From JBGCEZ01 sp045106735 (lineage in GTDB: Bacteria; Planctomycetota; Phycisphaerae; Phycisphaerales; SM1A02): a stretch of DNA of 64,000 bases. This document shows, piece by piece, positions 52,808 to 61,780 of the stretch. Location: the NCBI GenBank assembly GCA_045106735.1, contig JBGCEZ010000004.1:1-64000 (forward strand), given 5' to 3'. The notes below the pieces were generated by a model, which worked only from the letters and a program-made list of their open reading frames with translations, did no database searches and was not told the origin of the DNA. How positions within the stretch are numbered: position 1 is the first letter of the stretch; every line of letters begins with the position of its first letter. The translations under genes were made by a program, and so were the position numbers.

Positions 52808-53923
52808 ATGACTCGGTGCATCGTCCCCGGCATGCTGCTCGGGGTGGTGGTCGCCCTCGGATGTTCGTCCGAGGGTGATCCGCGGCCGACCAACGCGAAC
52901 GAAGAGGCGGCGGTCGCGATGCCGGAACCGACGTCCGGTCAGGTTCACGCGTTGGCCCGACCTGAGGCCCCTCGCGAGGTCCGACCTGAGGCCCGACGGG
53001 ACGCCAGTCCTGAGACCAGTCCTGAGGCCTCAGCTGAGACCAGGCCTGAAGCACAACCTCAGGCCCAGCCGTCGACGCTTCCCTCGGTTCAAGCGGCAGC
53101 CCAGCCGGCCGCGGCCCCCGAGCCTGGACCGGAGCCTGGACCCGAGGCTGATCCCCCCGCGATCGGGCGCCCGGCCGTCCTGGACCGGGTCGTTGCGGTC
53201 GGGGCCAGTGTGACCGCCGGCTTCGGCACCCGCGTGTTCGTGCGGACTGGACAGGGAACGCGCACCGTGCCCGTTGGGCTCGGTGAAGCGATCGGCGCGG
53301 CCATGCCGGGAGCCGGCCGCGTTCGCACCGCCGGCGACTTGATGTTCTTTTCCGCTCCGTCGCAGGTCGGCCGCCGCACGTTGGCCGAGGCGGCCGAGGA
53401 TGACGCCACGCTTGTCGTCGCCCTCGACTGGCTGTTCTGGTTTGCCTACGGAAACACCGCCCACGAAGTGGGTACGGAGCGCGACGCCGAGGCGCGCATG
53501 CGCCGAGTCGAGGCCGCACTGCAAACGCTGGACGCCGTTCAGGTCCCGATCGTGGTGGGCGACGTGCCCGACATGTCGGCCGCGGCGGGGGGGATGCTGC
53601 GGCGCAGCCAGGTATGTCCGGAACCCGTTCGGCTCGCCATCAACCGCCGGATTGCCGCGTGGGCGGCCGAGCGTCCGGACACGATCTTCGTGGGGCTCGG
53701 CTCGCTCGCCGCCGGACTGCAGCGTGGCGACCGCTTGGGAGCGCCCGAGGGGGCCACGCTGCTCAAACGCGATCGCCTGCATACCACCGTCGATGGGCTC
53801 GTGGTCCTGGCCCGCGCGGTGGCCGAGGCCATCGACACAGCCCGAGAAGATGTGGGACCGTCGCACCGAATCGACGACCATTCGGCCGTGGTCGACCGGC
53901 TCGTCTCGCTCGCAGGCGGCTGA
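52808..53923 (+). CDS. SGNH/GDSL-hydrolase-like lipoprotein
   Basis: 371 residues from ATG 52808. Lipoprotein signal (GMLLGVVVALGC), then a Glu/Pro/Ala-rich linker (about 30-115). The SGNH-like domain follows: GASVTAGFG with nucleophile Ser134 (GxSxT block), a block with GDV, and RDRLHTTVDGLVV with the Asp/His pair near the C-terminus. It would be an anchored esterase or acyl hydrolase. It precedes the ECF sigma gene by 124 bp and may be its target or part of its sensing system. Confidence 0.75.
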   Translation: MTRCIVPGMLLGVVVALGCSSEGDPRPTNANEEAAVAMPEPTSGQVHALARPEAPREVRPEARRDASPETSPEASAETRPEAQPQAQPSTLPSVQAAAQPAAAPEPGPEPGPEADPPAIGRPAVLDRVVAVGASVTAGFGTRVFVRTGQGTRTVPVGLGEAIGAAMPGAGRVRTAGDLMFFSAPSQVGRRTLAEAAEDDATLVVALDWLFWFAYGNTAHEVGTERDAEARMRRVEAALQTLDAVQVPIVVGDVPDMSAAAGGMLRRSQVCPEPVRLAINRRIAAWAAERPDTIFVGLGSLAAGLQRGDRLGAPEGATLLKRDRLHTTVDGLVVLARAVAEAIDTAREDVGPSHRIDDHSAVVDRLVSLAGG

Positions 53924-54047
53924 ACCACTCCGGCCCGGAAAGATCGCGGCACCGATCCGCGCTTTCTCCGACTCCGGCCCGGCTCGGGCGGCGAATACCC
54001 CGTCGGCCGCCCGTCTGCCCCGCCACGTTCTCCTTGAGCACCCTTGC

Positions 54048-54620
54048 ATGCCGCCAACGCTGTTGGAACAAGTCGCTGCCGGCGTCACCGGTTCCGTCGA
54101 AGCCCTCGTGCAGCGGTACGGGGGGCTGGTGTGGTCATTGGCCACGCGGAGCTTCTCGGATCGGGCCGAGGCCGAAGACGCGGTGCAAGAGATCTTCGTG
54201 AACCTCTGGCAGCACGCGGGGCGATTCGATCCGGACGTGGCGGGCGAGGCGACGTTCATTGCGATGATCGCCCGGCGGCGACTTGTGGATCGCCGCCGCC
54301 GTCTGGGCCGTCGGCCAACGCCGGCGCGGCTGACGGATGAGGGGGCGATGGAGCTGTCCGGTGGGGCGGCGCAGGCAGGGGAGCGACACATGATGGACGA
54401 CGAATCTCGGCGGGTGCACGGGGCATTCGAGCGACTCCGTCCCGAACAGCAGCACGTGCTCGATCTCTCGATCGGACGCGACCGGACCTACGAACAGATC
54501 GCCGAATCGCTGGGCATGCCGCTCGGCACGGTGAAGACCCACGCCCGCCGAGGACTCATCCGCTTGCGGGAGATCTTGGGCGAAGGCGAAGAGGCCCGAC
54601 CGATGGAGGCCGGCTCATGA
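54048..54620 (+). CDS. ECF RNA polymerase sigma factor
   Basis: 190 residues. Region 2 (about 20-90, AEDAVQEIFVNLWQHAGRFD) and region 4 (about 130-180, TYEQIAESLGMPLGTVKTHARRGLIRLREIL) are clear. A linker of about 40 residues contains Met and Gly-rich sequence. Start ATG 54048 chosen by domain position. Stop overlaps the anti-sigma start by four bases (ATGA), typical of such pairs. Confidence 0.93.
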   Translation: MPPTLLEQVAAGVTGSVEALVQRYGGLVWSLATRSFSDRAEAEDAVQEIFVNLWQHAGRFDPDVAGEATFIAMIARRRLVDRRRRLGRRPTPARLTDEGAMELSGGAAQAGERHMMDDESRRVHGAFERLRPEQQHVLDLSIGRDRTYEQIAESLGMPLGTVKTHARRGLIRLREILGEGEEARPMEAGS

Positions 54621-55513
54621 ACGGCATGCATTCGGAATTCGATGCACGACGTCGCGAACTCGCGGCGGGCGCCGCTCTGGACGGACTCGATCCCGCGGAA
54701 CGCGAGGAGTTCGACCGGCTCGGTGGTCCGATCCCGGGCGAGATCGAGTCCCTCGAACTCACGGCCGCCGAACTCGAGCGTGCACTGCACGAAGCTGAAC
54801 CGGAGCCGGCATCCATGCCGGTCGACGTGCAGCACCGGGTGGTTGCGGCCCTCCGAGCGGGCGCCGCGCCGGTGGCCGCGTCCGCGTCCGTCGCGTCTTC
54901 CTCGCCCCCTGTGGTATTGGCCACGCCCGCGCCGCCGTCACGCTGGGGCACGTTTGCTGGCATTGCCGCGGCGGCCGGCCTGGTCCTTGCGGGGGTACTC
55001 GTTCTGCGTTCGATCGGCAGCGGACCGCCAGCCGGGACGCCGGTTCTCCCGCAACGGGCCCTTTCGCCGGTCGAACAGGCTCGGGTCAGGCTGGTCTCAC
55101 GGGCGACGGATCTGGCGGAGATGCGCTGGCAGGCGACGGATCATCAGTTGGTGCGGCAGGCGCGCGATCAGGGTCTGATCGGTGGCGAGGTGGTGTGGAG
55201 TGAATCCCTCGGCGAGGGGTTCGTCCGCGTGTGCTACCTGGCCGCCAACGATCCCGCCGCGGGGCGATATCGCGTGTGGATTTGGCCGGCGGATCAGCCT
55301 GATCAGTCGCCGATTCCGGCAGGGACCTTCGACGTCGTCGACACGAGCGACTTCACGACCGTGCAGCTTGAACTCCCACTGAACGCGTACGTCCCGGTTC
55401 GGGCCCAAGTCACACTCGAGCCGCAGCACGTGTTCGAAGCGGGTTGGGATGGCGAGGCGGTGGGGCGAGCGGTCCTGCTCGAGGCCCGCGTCGTCGGCGG
55501 TCGCTCCGGCTGA
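54617..55513 (+). CDS. Anti-sigma factor (RskA-like)
   Basis: 298 residues. The cytoplasmic N-terminal part (about 1-110) starts HSEFDARRRELAAGAALDGLDPAEREEFDRL, typical of ECF-binding anti-sigma domains. One membrane helix (about 113-132, WGTFAGIAAAAGLVLAGVLVL) is followed by a periplasmic RskA-like C-terminal domain (about 180-298, beta-rich, VRAQVTLEPQHVFEAGW). Coupled to the upstream sigma by ATGA. It should hold the sigma inactive until a signal is sensed. Confidence 0.87.
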   Translation: MNGMHSEFDARRRELAAGAALDGLDPAEREEFDRLGGPIPGEIESLELTAAELERALHEAEPEPASMPVDVQHRVVAALRAGAAPVAASASVASSSPPVVLATPAPPSRWGTFAGIAAAAGLVLAGVLVLRSIGSGPPAGTPVLPQRALSPVEQARVRLVSRATDLAEMRWQATDHQLVRQARDQGLIGGEVVWSESLGEGFVRVCYLAANDPAAGRYRVWIWPADQPDQSPIPAGTFDVVDTSDFTTVQLELPLNAYVPVRAQVTLEPQHVFEAGWDGEAVGRAVLLEARVVGGRSG

Positions 55514-55613
55514 ACGTTGCCTGGCGCGTCGGTCATCCGAGCGTCAAGGATTCAGGCGGCGAGAGGGCGAGAGGGCGACGCGGCGAGGCAGTCAGCGGCC
55601 GGCCGCTGGCCAG

Positions 55614-57293
55614 TCACTGGCGGGCAACCCGCATGATCTCGTCGATCGTGGTCCGTCCGGCGGCGACCTTTTCGTAGCCCGCCCGGCGAAGATCGATCAT
55701 CCCGTCGTGCGTGACCGCGTGCTCGGCGATCCGTCGGGCGTTCGTGCGGTTCATCACCATTTCGCGGATCGGCTCGGTCATCTGCAGCAGTTCGTAGATG
55801 CCGAGGCGTCCGCGGTAGCCAGTGTTGCGGCAGCGGCGGCAACCGGGTCCGCGGCGCAGGCGCAACTCGCCGACCCCCTCGGTGGCCGCGGCAAAATCTG
55901 GCGGCAGCGTGACGTCCTTCGGATCGACGTCGTGTCCGCATTCGTCGCACGTCGTTCGGACCAGTCGCTGGGCGATCACGCCCTCCACGCTGCTGGCCAC
56001 CAGGAACGGTTCGACGCCCATGTCGAGCAAACGCGGGCCCGCGCCGGCGGCATCATTGGTGTGCAACGTGGAAAAGACGAGGTGGCCGGTGAGCGAGGCC
56101 TGGACCGCAGCGATGGCGGTCTCCAGATCGCGAATCTCGCCGATCATGATGACGTCGGGGTCGTGGCGCAAGATCGCGCGGAGCCCGGCGGCGAAGTCCA
56201 GACCCACCTGGCGGTTGACCTGAATCTGGTTCACGCCCTCGACGTGGTACTCGACCGGATCCTCAACGGTGATCGCCTTGACCGCGCCCGACACAATGCG
56301 GCCGAGGCTGGCGTACAGCGTGGTCGACTTGCCGGAACCCGTGGGGCCGGTCACCAACAGAATGCCGTGCGGCCGGGCGATCAGGTCGTCCCAGGTCTCG
56401 AGCATCGACCCGTACATGCCGAGGTCTTCGAGCTGCATCATCACCGCGCTCTTGTTGAGCACGCGGAGCACCACGCCCTCGCCGTAGAGCATCGGAATCA
56501 CGCTGACGCGCAGATCGAACTCGTTGCCATCGAGTCGCAGGGTGATGCGGCCGTCCTGCGGCGTCCGCTTCTCGGCGATGTTCAGGTTCGCCATGATTTT
56601 CAGGCGGCTGACGATCGCGTGGCGGAAGCGGTTGACGGTGGGGGGGACGCCGGCGGACGCCAGCACGCCGTCCACGCGGTAGCGAATATTCAGCGTTTCT
56701 TCGTACGGCTCGATGTGGATGTCGGTCGCCCGTTCGCGCACCGCTTCCAGCAGCAGTTCGTTCACCAGGCGGACGACGCTGGCTTCTTGGGCTTCCTCGA
56801 CTTCCGAGCCGCCGCCGCCCTCGATCTCCAGCGGATCGTCCATGCCGTCGGACAATGCGTCGATCGTGTCGCCGGCCACGCCGTAGTGCTGGCGAATGAA
56901 CTTGCGGATGTCTTGTTCGTCGGCGAGCACCAACTCGATGCCCTTGCCGGTGAGCATCTTGAGTTCGTCAAAGGCTGCAAGTTCAAAGGGATCGCTGGTG
57001 GCCACGCGGAGCGTGCCATTGGTTTCGTCCAAGGGGACGCAGCGCTGGCGGAAGACCAGCCGGGCCGGGAGCGCTTGCAGCACGTCGGCTTTCACTTCGA
57101 CCGAATTGAGGTCAACGATGGGCATGGCGAACTGCTGCCCGATCGTCTCCAGCATCTGCGTGGCGTTGACCATGCCGAGGCGGACGAAGACGTGATCGAG
57201 TCGTTCACCGGTGCGCGCGTGTTCGGCCAGTGCAGTTTGCAACTGGTCGTCGGTCACGAGGCCGCGGTCGGCGAGCAGCATGCCAATACCCAT
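55614..57293 (-). CDS. GspE/PilB-type assembly ATPase
   Basis: 559 residues. A type II secretion or type IV pilus ATPase. N-terminal MshEN-like domain (about 1-150), then the catalytic domain: Walker A GPTGSGKST (about 320-328), Walker B-type IGEIRDLETA, the Asp box and His box (ITVEDPVEYH; LHTNDA), and a tetra-Cys zinc site (CDECG ... CRRCRNTG) near residues 450-490. Closely matches GspE/PilB length. The only secretion or pilus gene in the window; convergent with the anti-sigma gene. Confidence 0.9.
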   Translation of the reverse strand: MGIGMLLADRGLVTDDQLQTALAEHARTGERLDHVFVRLGMVNATQMLETIGQQFAMPIVDLNSVEVKADVLQALPARLVFRQRCVPLDETNGTLRVATSDPFELAAFDELKMLTGKGIELVLADEQDIRKFIRQHYGVAGDTIDALSDGMDDPLEIEGGGGSEVEEAQEASVVRLVNELLLEAVRERATDIHIEPYEETLNIRYRVDGVLASAGVPPTVNRFRHAIVSRLKIMANLNIAEKRTPQDGRITLRLDGNEFDLRVSVIPMLYGEGVVLRVLNKSAVMMQLEDLGMYGSMLETWDDLIARPHGILLVTGPTGSGKSTTLYASLGRIVSGAVKAITVEDPVEYHVEGVNQIQVNRQVGLDFAAGLRAILRHDPDVIMIGEIRDLETAIAAVQASLTGHLVFSTLHTNDAAGAGPRLLDMGVEPFLVASSVEGVIAQRLVRTTCDECGHDVDPKDVTLPPDFAAATEGVGELRLRRGPGCRRCRNTGYRGRLGIYELLQMTEPIREMVMNRTNARRIAEHAVTHDGMIDLRRAGYEKVAAGRTTIDEIMRVARQ

Positions 57294-57924
57294 GGTGTTC
57301 AGAGTCTACGCGCGACGGGGGCCGCGGCCAGCGCTGGGCATGCGAGTCGGTCGCCGATTGCTCGGCTGGCCGTCGAATCGGACGTGCGGGCCGGGCTATT
57401 CGGACGCTGGCGGGACATTGGCCGGATATCCGCCCGACATTGTCCGGGCGTCGGACACGCTCAGTGGTTCGCGGATCGTGCGGCCAGGTCGCCGGGCACC
57501 GATGGGTCAACGTGGTGCGACCGTCACAATCTTGCGCGGTTGCGTGCGGTTATCCAAACAAAATGCTTACAAAGCGTGTCGGTCGCCACCTGCGGCGGAC
57601 GGCCGGCGGCGATATCATGTCGCGTCCGGCCCCCGATCCAACGGCGGCCGAAGAAACGTGGGCGAATCGTCCACGCTGGTCGATGAAGAGGCGGTGCCGA
57701 GTGGCGGTTCCTCCTCTGAGTCCATCCGGCTCCGAAAGCGGGGCCACCTTCACCCTCGGCTCCGGTCGCGGTCCACCCGGTCCCGCCCCGGAACGCCCCT
57801 TCGGTCCGACTGACGGCTTGCCCGTCGGGACGGCGGGAATTCGTACGCCCGCAGCCTTTTCGTCCCCGGTCGACCGAGACACTGCCCCGACCGCGCTTCC
57901 TTCCGATTTCGAAAGCGAACTCCA
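57294..57924. other. 631-bp divergent intergenic region
   Basis: No gene supported. Between the ATPase (minus) and the lysine aminotransferase (plus). AT-richer patch at about 57552-57575 (atccaaacaaaatgcttacaaag) is the likeliest place for a promoter. Frames here are Arg/Pro/Ser-rich shadows. Confidence 0.4.
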
Positions 57925-59295
57925 ATGAGCAACAACCTGGTCAACCCGATTGACGCCAAGCACGTGCACGACACCCTGCGCAAGCACCAGTTGGTCGACG
58001 GGTACGACATGGTGCTCGATCTCGAGCGTTCCCACGGCTCGTGGGTCCACGACGGGGCGAGTGATACCGAGTTTCTCGACGCGTTCACCTGCTTCGCGTC
58101 GTGGCCCCTCGGCTACAACCACCCGATGCTGATGGACGAGCAGACGAATGCCGAGCTGCTTCAGGCCGCCCGCAACAACCCGTCGAACTCCGATGTTTAC
58201 ACCGCCGAGATGGCCCGGTTCGTCGAAGCCTTCGGCACCCACGTCACGCCCGACAACTTCCCGTACCACTTCTGGATCGCCGGCGGCGGTCTGGCCGTCG
58301 AGAACGCCATGAAGGCGGCCTTCGACTGGAAGGCGCGGAAGCTCGGCCGGACCAACTTCCACGACGACGTCAACGACCTCTGCATCCTGCACTTCGACCA
58401 GGCCTTCCACGGCCGAACGGGGTACACGATGAGCGTGACCAACACGCTGCCGGACAAGGTCGGGCTGTTCCCGAAGTTCCACTGGCCCAAGGTGCACAAC
58501 CCGGGCATCAAGTTCGACAACGATGGCAACATCGCCAACGACATCGAGGCCGAAGAGGCCCGCGCCTGTGCGGAGATCGAGACCTTCCTCAGCCGCTGCC
58601 CGCGTGGCCGCACCGCCAATGGCAAGCCCACGGTTGCCGGCATCTTGATCGAGACGATGCAGGGCGAGGGCGGCGACAACCACTTCCGCCCCGAGTTCCT
58701 CCGCAAGCTGCGTCAGTACGCCGACGAAGCCGAGTGCCTGCTGCTCTTCGACGAGGTGCAGGCGGGCTTCTTTGGCTCCGGCAAGCCGTGGCTGTGGCAG
58801 CACCACGGCGTCGAGCCCGACGTCTGCGCCTTCGGCAAGAAGTCGCAGGTCTGCGGCGTCTTTGCCGGCAAGCGCATGGATGAGGTCGACGAGCATGTCT
58901 TCGTGCGATCGAGCCGCATCAACTCGACCTGGGGCGGCAACCTCGTGGACATGGTCCGCAGCCGCCGCTTCATCGAGATCGTGAAGCAGGAGAAGCTCGA
59001 GGAGAACATCACCCGGATCGGCGCCCACGTGGTTGACGGTCTGCGGTCGATCGCCCGCGAGACGAACGCGTTCCACAACGTCCGCGGCGTCGGCAGCCTC
59101 ATCGCCTTCAGCTTTGAGTCGCCGGCCCATCGCGATGGCATGATCAAGAGCCTCTACCAGCAGAAGGTGCTGGCCCTCCCGTGCGGCGTGGACTCAGTCC
59201 GCTTCCGCCTTCCGCTGATCATGAACGCCGACGAGGCGAACACGCTGCTCGAGCGGGTCGCCACCTGCGTGCCCGCGGCCGTCGCCGCCGGCTGA
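57925..59295 (+). CDS. lat: L-lysine 6-aminotransferase
   Basis: 456 residues. A class III PLP aminotransferase that moves the epsilon-amino group of lysine to 2-oxoglutarate, giving aminoadipate semialdehyde. Visible are LDAFTCFASWPLGYNHP, NNPSNSDVYT, GGGLAVENAMKAAFDWK, DQAFHGRTGYTMSVTNT, LIETMQGEGGDNHF, LLFDEVQAGFFGSGK and the PLP-Lys in FGKKSQVCGV. Length and motifs match the mycobacterial/actinobacterial Lat form. Lysine breakdown or osmolyte synthesis; no other lysine-catabolic gene is adjacent. Followed by a terminator. Confidence 0.93.
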   Translation: MSNNLVNPIDAKHVHDTLRKHQLVDGYDMVLDLERSHGSWVHDGASDTEFLDAFTCFASWPLGYNHPMLMDEQTNAELLQAARNNPSNSDVYTAEMARFVEAFGTHVTPDNFPYHFWIAGGGLAVENAMKAAFDWKARKLGRTNFHDDVNDLCILHFDQAFHGRTGYTMSVTNTLPDKVGLFPKFHWPKVHNPGIKFDNDGNIANDIEAEEARACAEIETFLSRCPRGRTANGKPTVAGILIETMQGEGGDNHFRPEFLRKLRQYADEAECLLLFDEVQAGFFGSGKPWLWQHHGVEPDVCAFGKKSQVCGVFAGKRMDEVDEHVFVRSSRINSTWGGNLVDMVRSRRFIEIVKQEKLEENITRIGAHVVDGLRSIARETNAFHNVRGVGSLIAFSFESPAHRDGMIKSLYQQKVLALPCGVDSVRFRLPLIMNADEANTLLERVATCVPAAVAAG

Positions 59296-59316
59296 GCCTC
59301 GCGGCCAAGGTCCTTC

Positions 59317-59391
59317 GGCCGACGTTCTGGCCGACGAATCTGACCGACGTTTTGGCCGACGTTTTGGCCGCCGATTCTGACCGACGAATCT
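59317..59391. repeat. Six imperfect 12/13-bp tandem repeats after lat
   Basis: Units such as ggccgacgttct, ggccgacgaatct, gaccgacgtttt, ggccgacgtttt, ggccgccgattct and gaccgacgaatct (59317-59391), each holding CCGACG. They lead directly into the terminator stem at 59393. Confidence 0.85.
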
Positions 59392-59392
59392 G

Positions 59393-59427
59393 GGCGACGC
59401 TCCCCACGCAGGGGGCGTCGCCTTTTT
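59393..59427 (+). terminator. Rho-independent terminator of lat
   Basis: Stem ggcgacgc + cccc / gggg + gcgtcgcc with one bulged base, followed by ttttt (59423-59427). A textbook intrinsic terminator. Confidence 0.9.
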
Positions 59428-59432
59428 CGTGC

Positions 59433-59486
59433 GCGGTGCTCGCGGTGCTCGCGGTGCTCGCGGTGCTCTCGGCGCTCTCGGCGCTC
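59433..59486. repeat. 9-bp tandem repeats
   Basis: gcggtgctc repeated four times exactly (59433-59468), then tcggcgctc twice (59469-59486), just after the lat terminator. Non-coding. Confidence 0.9.
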
Positions 59487-59567
59487 CCGATGCCATCAGC
59501 GCCCACCGCCGCCCGTGGATGATTCGGTCGTTTCGATGGCTGGCAGAGGAGATCCCTGGGGTTCCCA

Positions 59568-59573
59568 TATAGT
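59568..59573 (+). promoter_or_regulatory. Possible -10 element for the POT transporter gene
   Basis: TATAGT at 59568-59573 in an AT-richer patch (ttcccatatagtaacgg), about 93 bases before the start codon at 59666. No good -35 at standard spacing. Confidence 0.35.
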
Positions 59574-59665
59574 AACGGCTCGCCGCGGCGGGCCCTCACC
59601 GGCTCTCTCGGCTCCGTATCGACTCCCCGCCGCCCCCAAATCCCGCCCCCCCGCGAGACATCCGA

Positions 59666-61780
59666 ATGAGCAGCTATCGCACCGCCCCCCAGGACCGGAC
59701 CGGCATGCCCCCGGGCATTCCGTACATCATCGGCAACGAGCTGGCGGAGCGATTCTCGTTCTACGGGATGAAGGGCATCCTCACCGTCTTCATGACCAAG
59801 CACCTCATGGATTCGTCCGGGGCGCTGGACACGATGGGTGAAGAGGAAGCCAAGGCGATCTACCACCTGTTCACCGGAGCGGCGTACTTCTTCCCGCTGT
59901 TCGGGTCGCTGCTCAGTGACATCTTCCTGGGCAAGTACCGGACGATTCTGCTGCTCTCGATGGGCTACTGCATCGGCCACGCCTTGCTGGCCATGGGCGA
60001 CACCGGACTTGGCCGAGGGATTCTCGAGCCTCGAATGTGGATGTTCCTGGGACTCGGCTTCATTGCGGTGGGGGCCGGCGGCATCAAGCCCTGCGTGTCC
60101 GCCCACGTGGGGGACCAGTTCGGTGAGAACAACAAACATCTGATCAGCAAGATCTTCAACTGGTTCTACTTCTCGATCAACGCCGGATCATTCGTGGCCA
60201 CGATCCTGATCCCGGTGATCCTCAAGCAGTACGGCCCGGCCCTGGCCTTCGGTCTGCCCGGCATCCTGATGGCGATTGCGACGTTCGTCTTCTGGCTCGG
60301 ACGCAACAACTTCGTCCACATCCCGGCCAGCGGACCGACCAAGTTCCTGCAGGAGACGTTCAGTCCGGCCGGTCGCCGGGCGCTGATCAACCTCGCCCCG
60401 ATCTTCCTGATCTTCATCCCGATGTTCTGGGCGCTGTTCGACCAGACCGGATCCGCCTGGGTGCTGCAGGCCGACAAGATGGACCGGACGTTCCTCGGCA
60501 TCGAGTGGCTTCCGTCCCAGATTCAGGCCCTGAACCCGCTGTTCATTCTGATTCTGATTCCGGTCTTCACGTACATCCTGTACCCGATGATCAATTCGGT
60601 GGTGAAGCTCACGCCGCTTCGCAAGATCGGGATTGGCATGTTCATCACCGTGGCCGCGTTCGCGGTCAGCGGCCTGATCGAGACGCGGATCAACGGCGGC
60701 GACGGCGAGACCGGCGCGCGGGCCACGACGGCCGAACGCTGGACGATCGAGTCGATGCTCGATGGCCCAGCCGACGGGTACGGCTGGTCTTCGGGCGTGC
60801 TCGGCGGCGCCACCGGACTGGCCGAACTTGATGCCGCTCGCGTCGCCGCGGCCGCCTTCCAGGACGACGACGATTCCAAGGAAGCCAGCGCTGCCCGCAA
60901 CGCAGTGGACAACCTCGAATCAAGCACGCTGCCCATCGACATCGACATCCGCCTGCGCGAACGCAAGGGCTGGACGATCGACGCGGTGGCCCTGAATCCC
61001 TGGTCGATCCGCGGCACTCCCGAAGAGTCCAACGAGGATGCCTACGAGGCGTACGACGAACTCGACAAGGCCGGCAAGCAGGCCTGGGAAGACGAGCCGC
61101 AGCCGCAGAACGCGGCGCGCACGGTGACCGTGCTCGTGCGGAATGCCGACACGGAAGCCGATACGTCGAACCCGCAGTGGACCGAGGTCGGCCGCATCGA
61201 GTTGGCCGCGACCGACGACCTGCAACGGCTCGGCTTTGACGCGGTGCCGGCGACGCACGTGCGCTTCCGCATCGAGTCGAACCACGGCGGCGACCGCGTG
61301 CGGCTGGGCGAAGTCCAGGTCCTGGCCGCCGGGGCGGGCGCTCCCGACGGGTCGTCGCCCGATGCCGCCGAAGTCTGGCCGGACGTGGCCGCGATCGGTC
61401 ACCAGCCGAACCTCGGTTGGCAGTTCCTGGCCTACATTCTGCTGACCGCGGCGGAGGTGATGGTTTCCATCACGAGCCTGGAGTTTGCGTACACGCAGGC
61501 GCCCAAGAAGATGAAGTCCTTCATCATGGGCGTGTACTTCCTGGGCGTGAGCCTCGGCAACTTCTTCACCAGTGCGGTCAACTTCTTCATCCAGAACGAT
61601 GACGGCACGAGCAAGCTGGCCGGCGCGAGTTACTACTGGTTCTTCACCGGTCTGATGCTCGCGACGTCCATCCTGTTCATCTTCATGGCGATGGCGTACC
61701 GCGGCACGACGTTCATCCAGGGCAAGGAAGACGCCCTCCCGGACAACGAGGCCAACGTCGAAGGCACCACCGGAGCGTGA
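59666..61780 (+). CDS. POT/PTR-family peptide transporter with a large discoidin-like insert
   Basis: 704 residues. A proton-coupled oligopeptide (POT) transporter: IGNELAERFSFYGMKGIL (E-x-x-E-R-F-x-Y-Y type motif), GSLLSDIFLGKYRTI and FNWFYFSINAGSF are diagnostic. Between membrane helices, residues about 343-577 form a non-membrane insertion ending in a discoidin/F5-8C-like beta domain (NAARTVTVLVRNADT ... WTEVGRIELAATDDLQRLGFDAVPATHVRFRIESNHGGDRVRLGEVQVL). Membrane helices resume at GWQFLAYILLTAAEV. Typical POT proteins are 450-550 aa. The insert may bind sugars or peptides outside or inside the membrane. Its stop overlaps the next gene by GTGA. Confidence 0.88.
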   Translation: MSSYRTAPQDRTGMPPGIPYIIGNELAERFSFYGMKGILTVFMTKHLMDSSGALDTMGEEEAKAIYHLFTGAAYFFPLFGSLLSDIFLGKYRTILLLSMGYCIGHALLAMGDTGLGRGILEPRMWMFLGLGFIAVGAGGIKPCVSAHVGDQFGENNKHLISKIFNWFYFSINAGSFVATILIPVILKQYGPALAFGLPGILMAIATFVFWLGRNNFVHIPASGPTKFLQETFSPAGRRALINLAPIFLIFIPMFWALFDQTGSAWVLQADKMDRTFLGIEWLPSQIQALNPLFILILIPVFTYILYPMINSVVKLTPLRKIGIGMFITVAAFAVSGLIETRINGGDGETGARATTAERWTIESMLDGPADGYGWSSGVLGGATGLAELDAARVAAAAFQDDDDSKEASAARNAVDNLESSTLPIDIDIRLRERKGWTIDAVALNPWSIRGTPEESNEDAYEAYDELDKAGKQAWEDEPQPQNAARTVTVLVRNADTEADTSNPQWTEVGRIELAATDDLQRLGFDAVPATHVRFRIESNHGGDRVRLGEVQVLAAGAGAPDGSSPDAAEVWPDVAAIGHQPNLGWQFLAYILLTAAEVMVSITSLEFAYTQAPKKMKSFIMGVYFLGVSLGNFFTSAVNFFIQNDDGTSKLAGASYYWFFTGLMLATSILFIFMAMAYRGTTFIQGKEDALPDNEANVEGTTGA

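Noticed and set aside
52140..52811. 223-codon plus-strand frame upstream of the SGNH gene
   Set aside because: Pro/Ser/Arg-rich without structure; begins inside the coiled-coil gene on the other strand.
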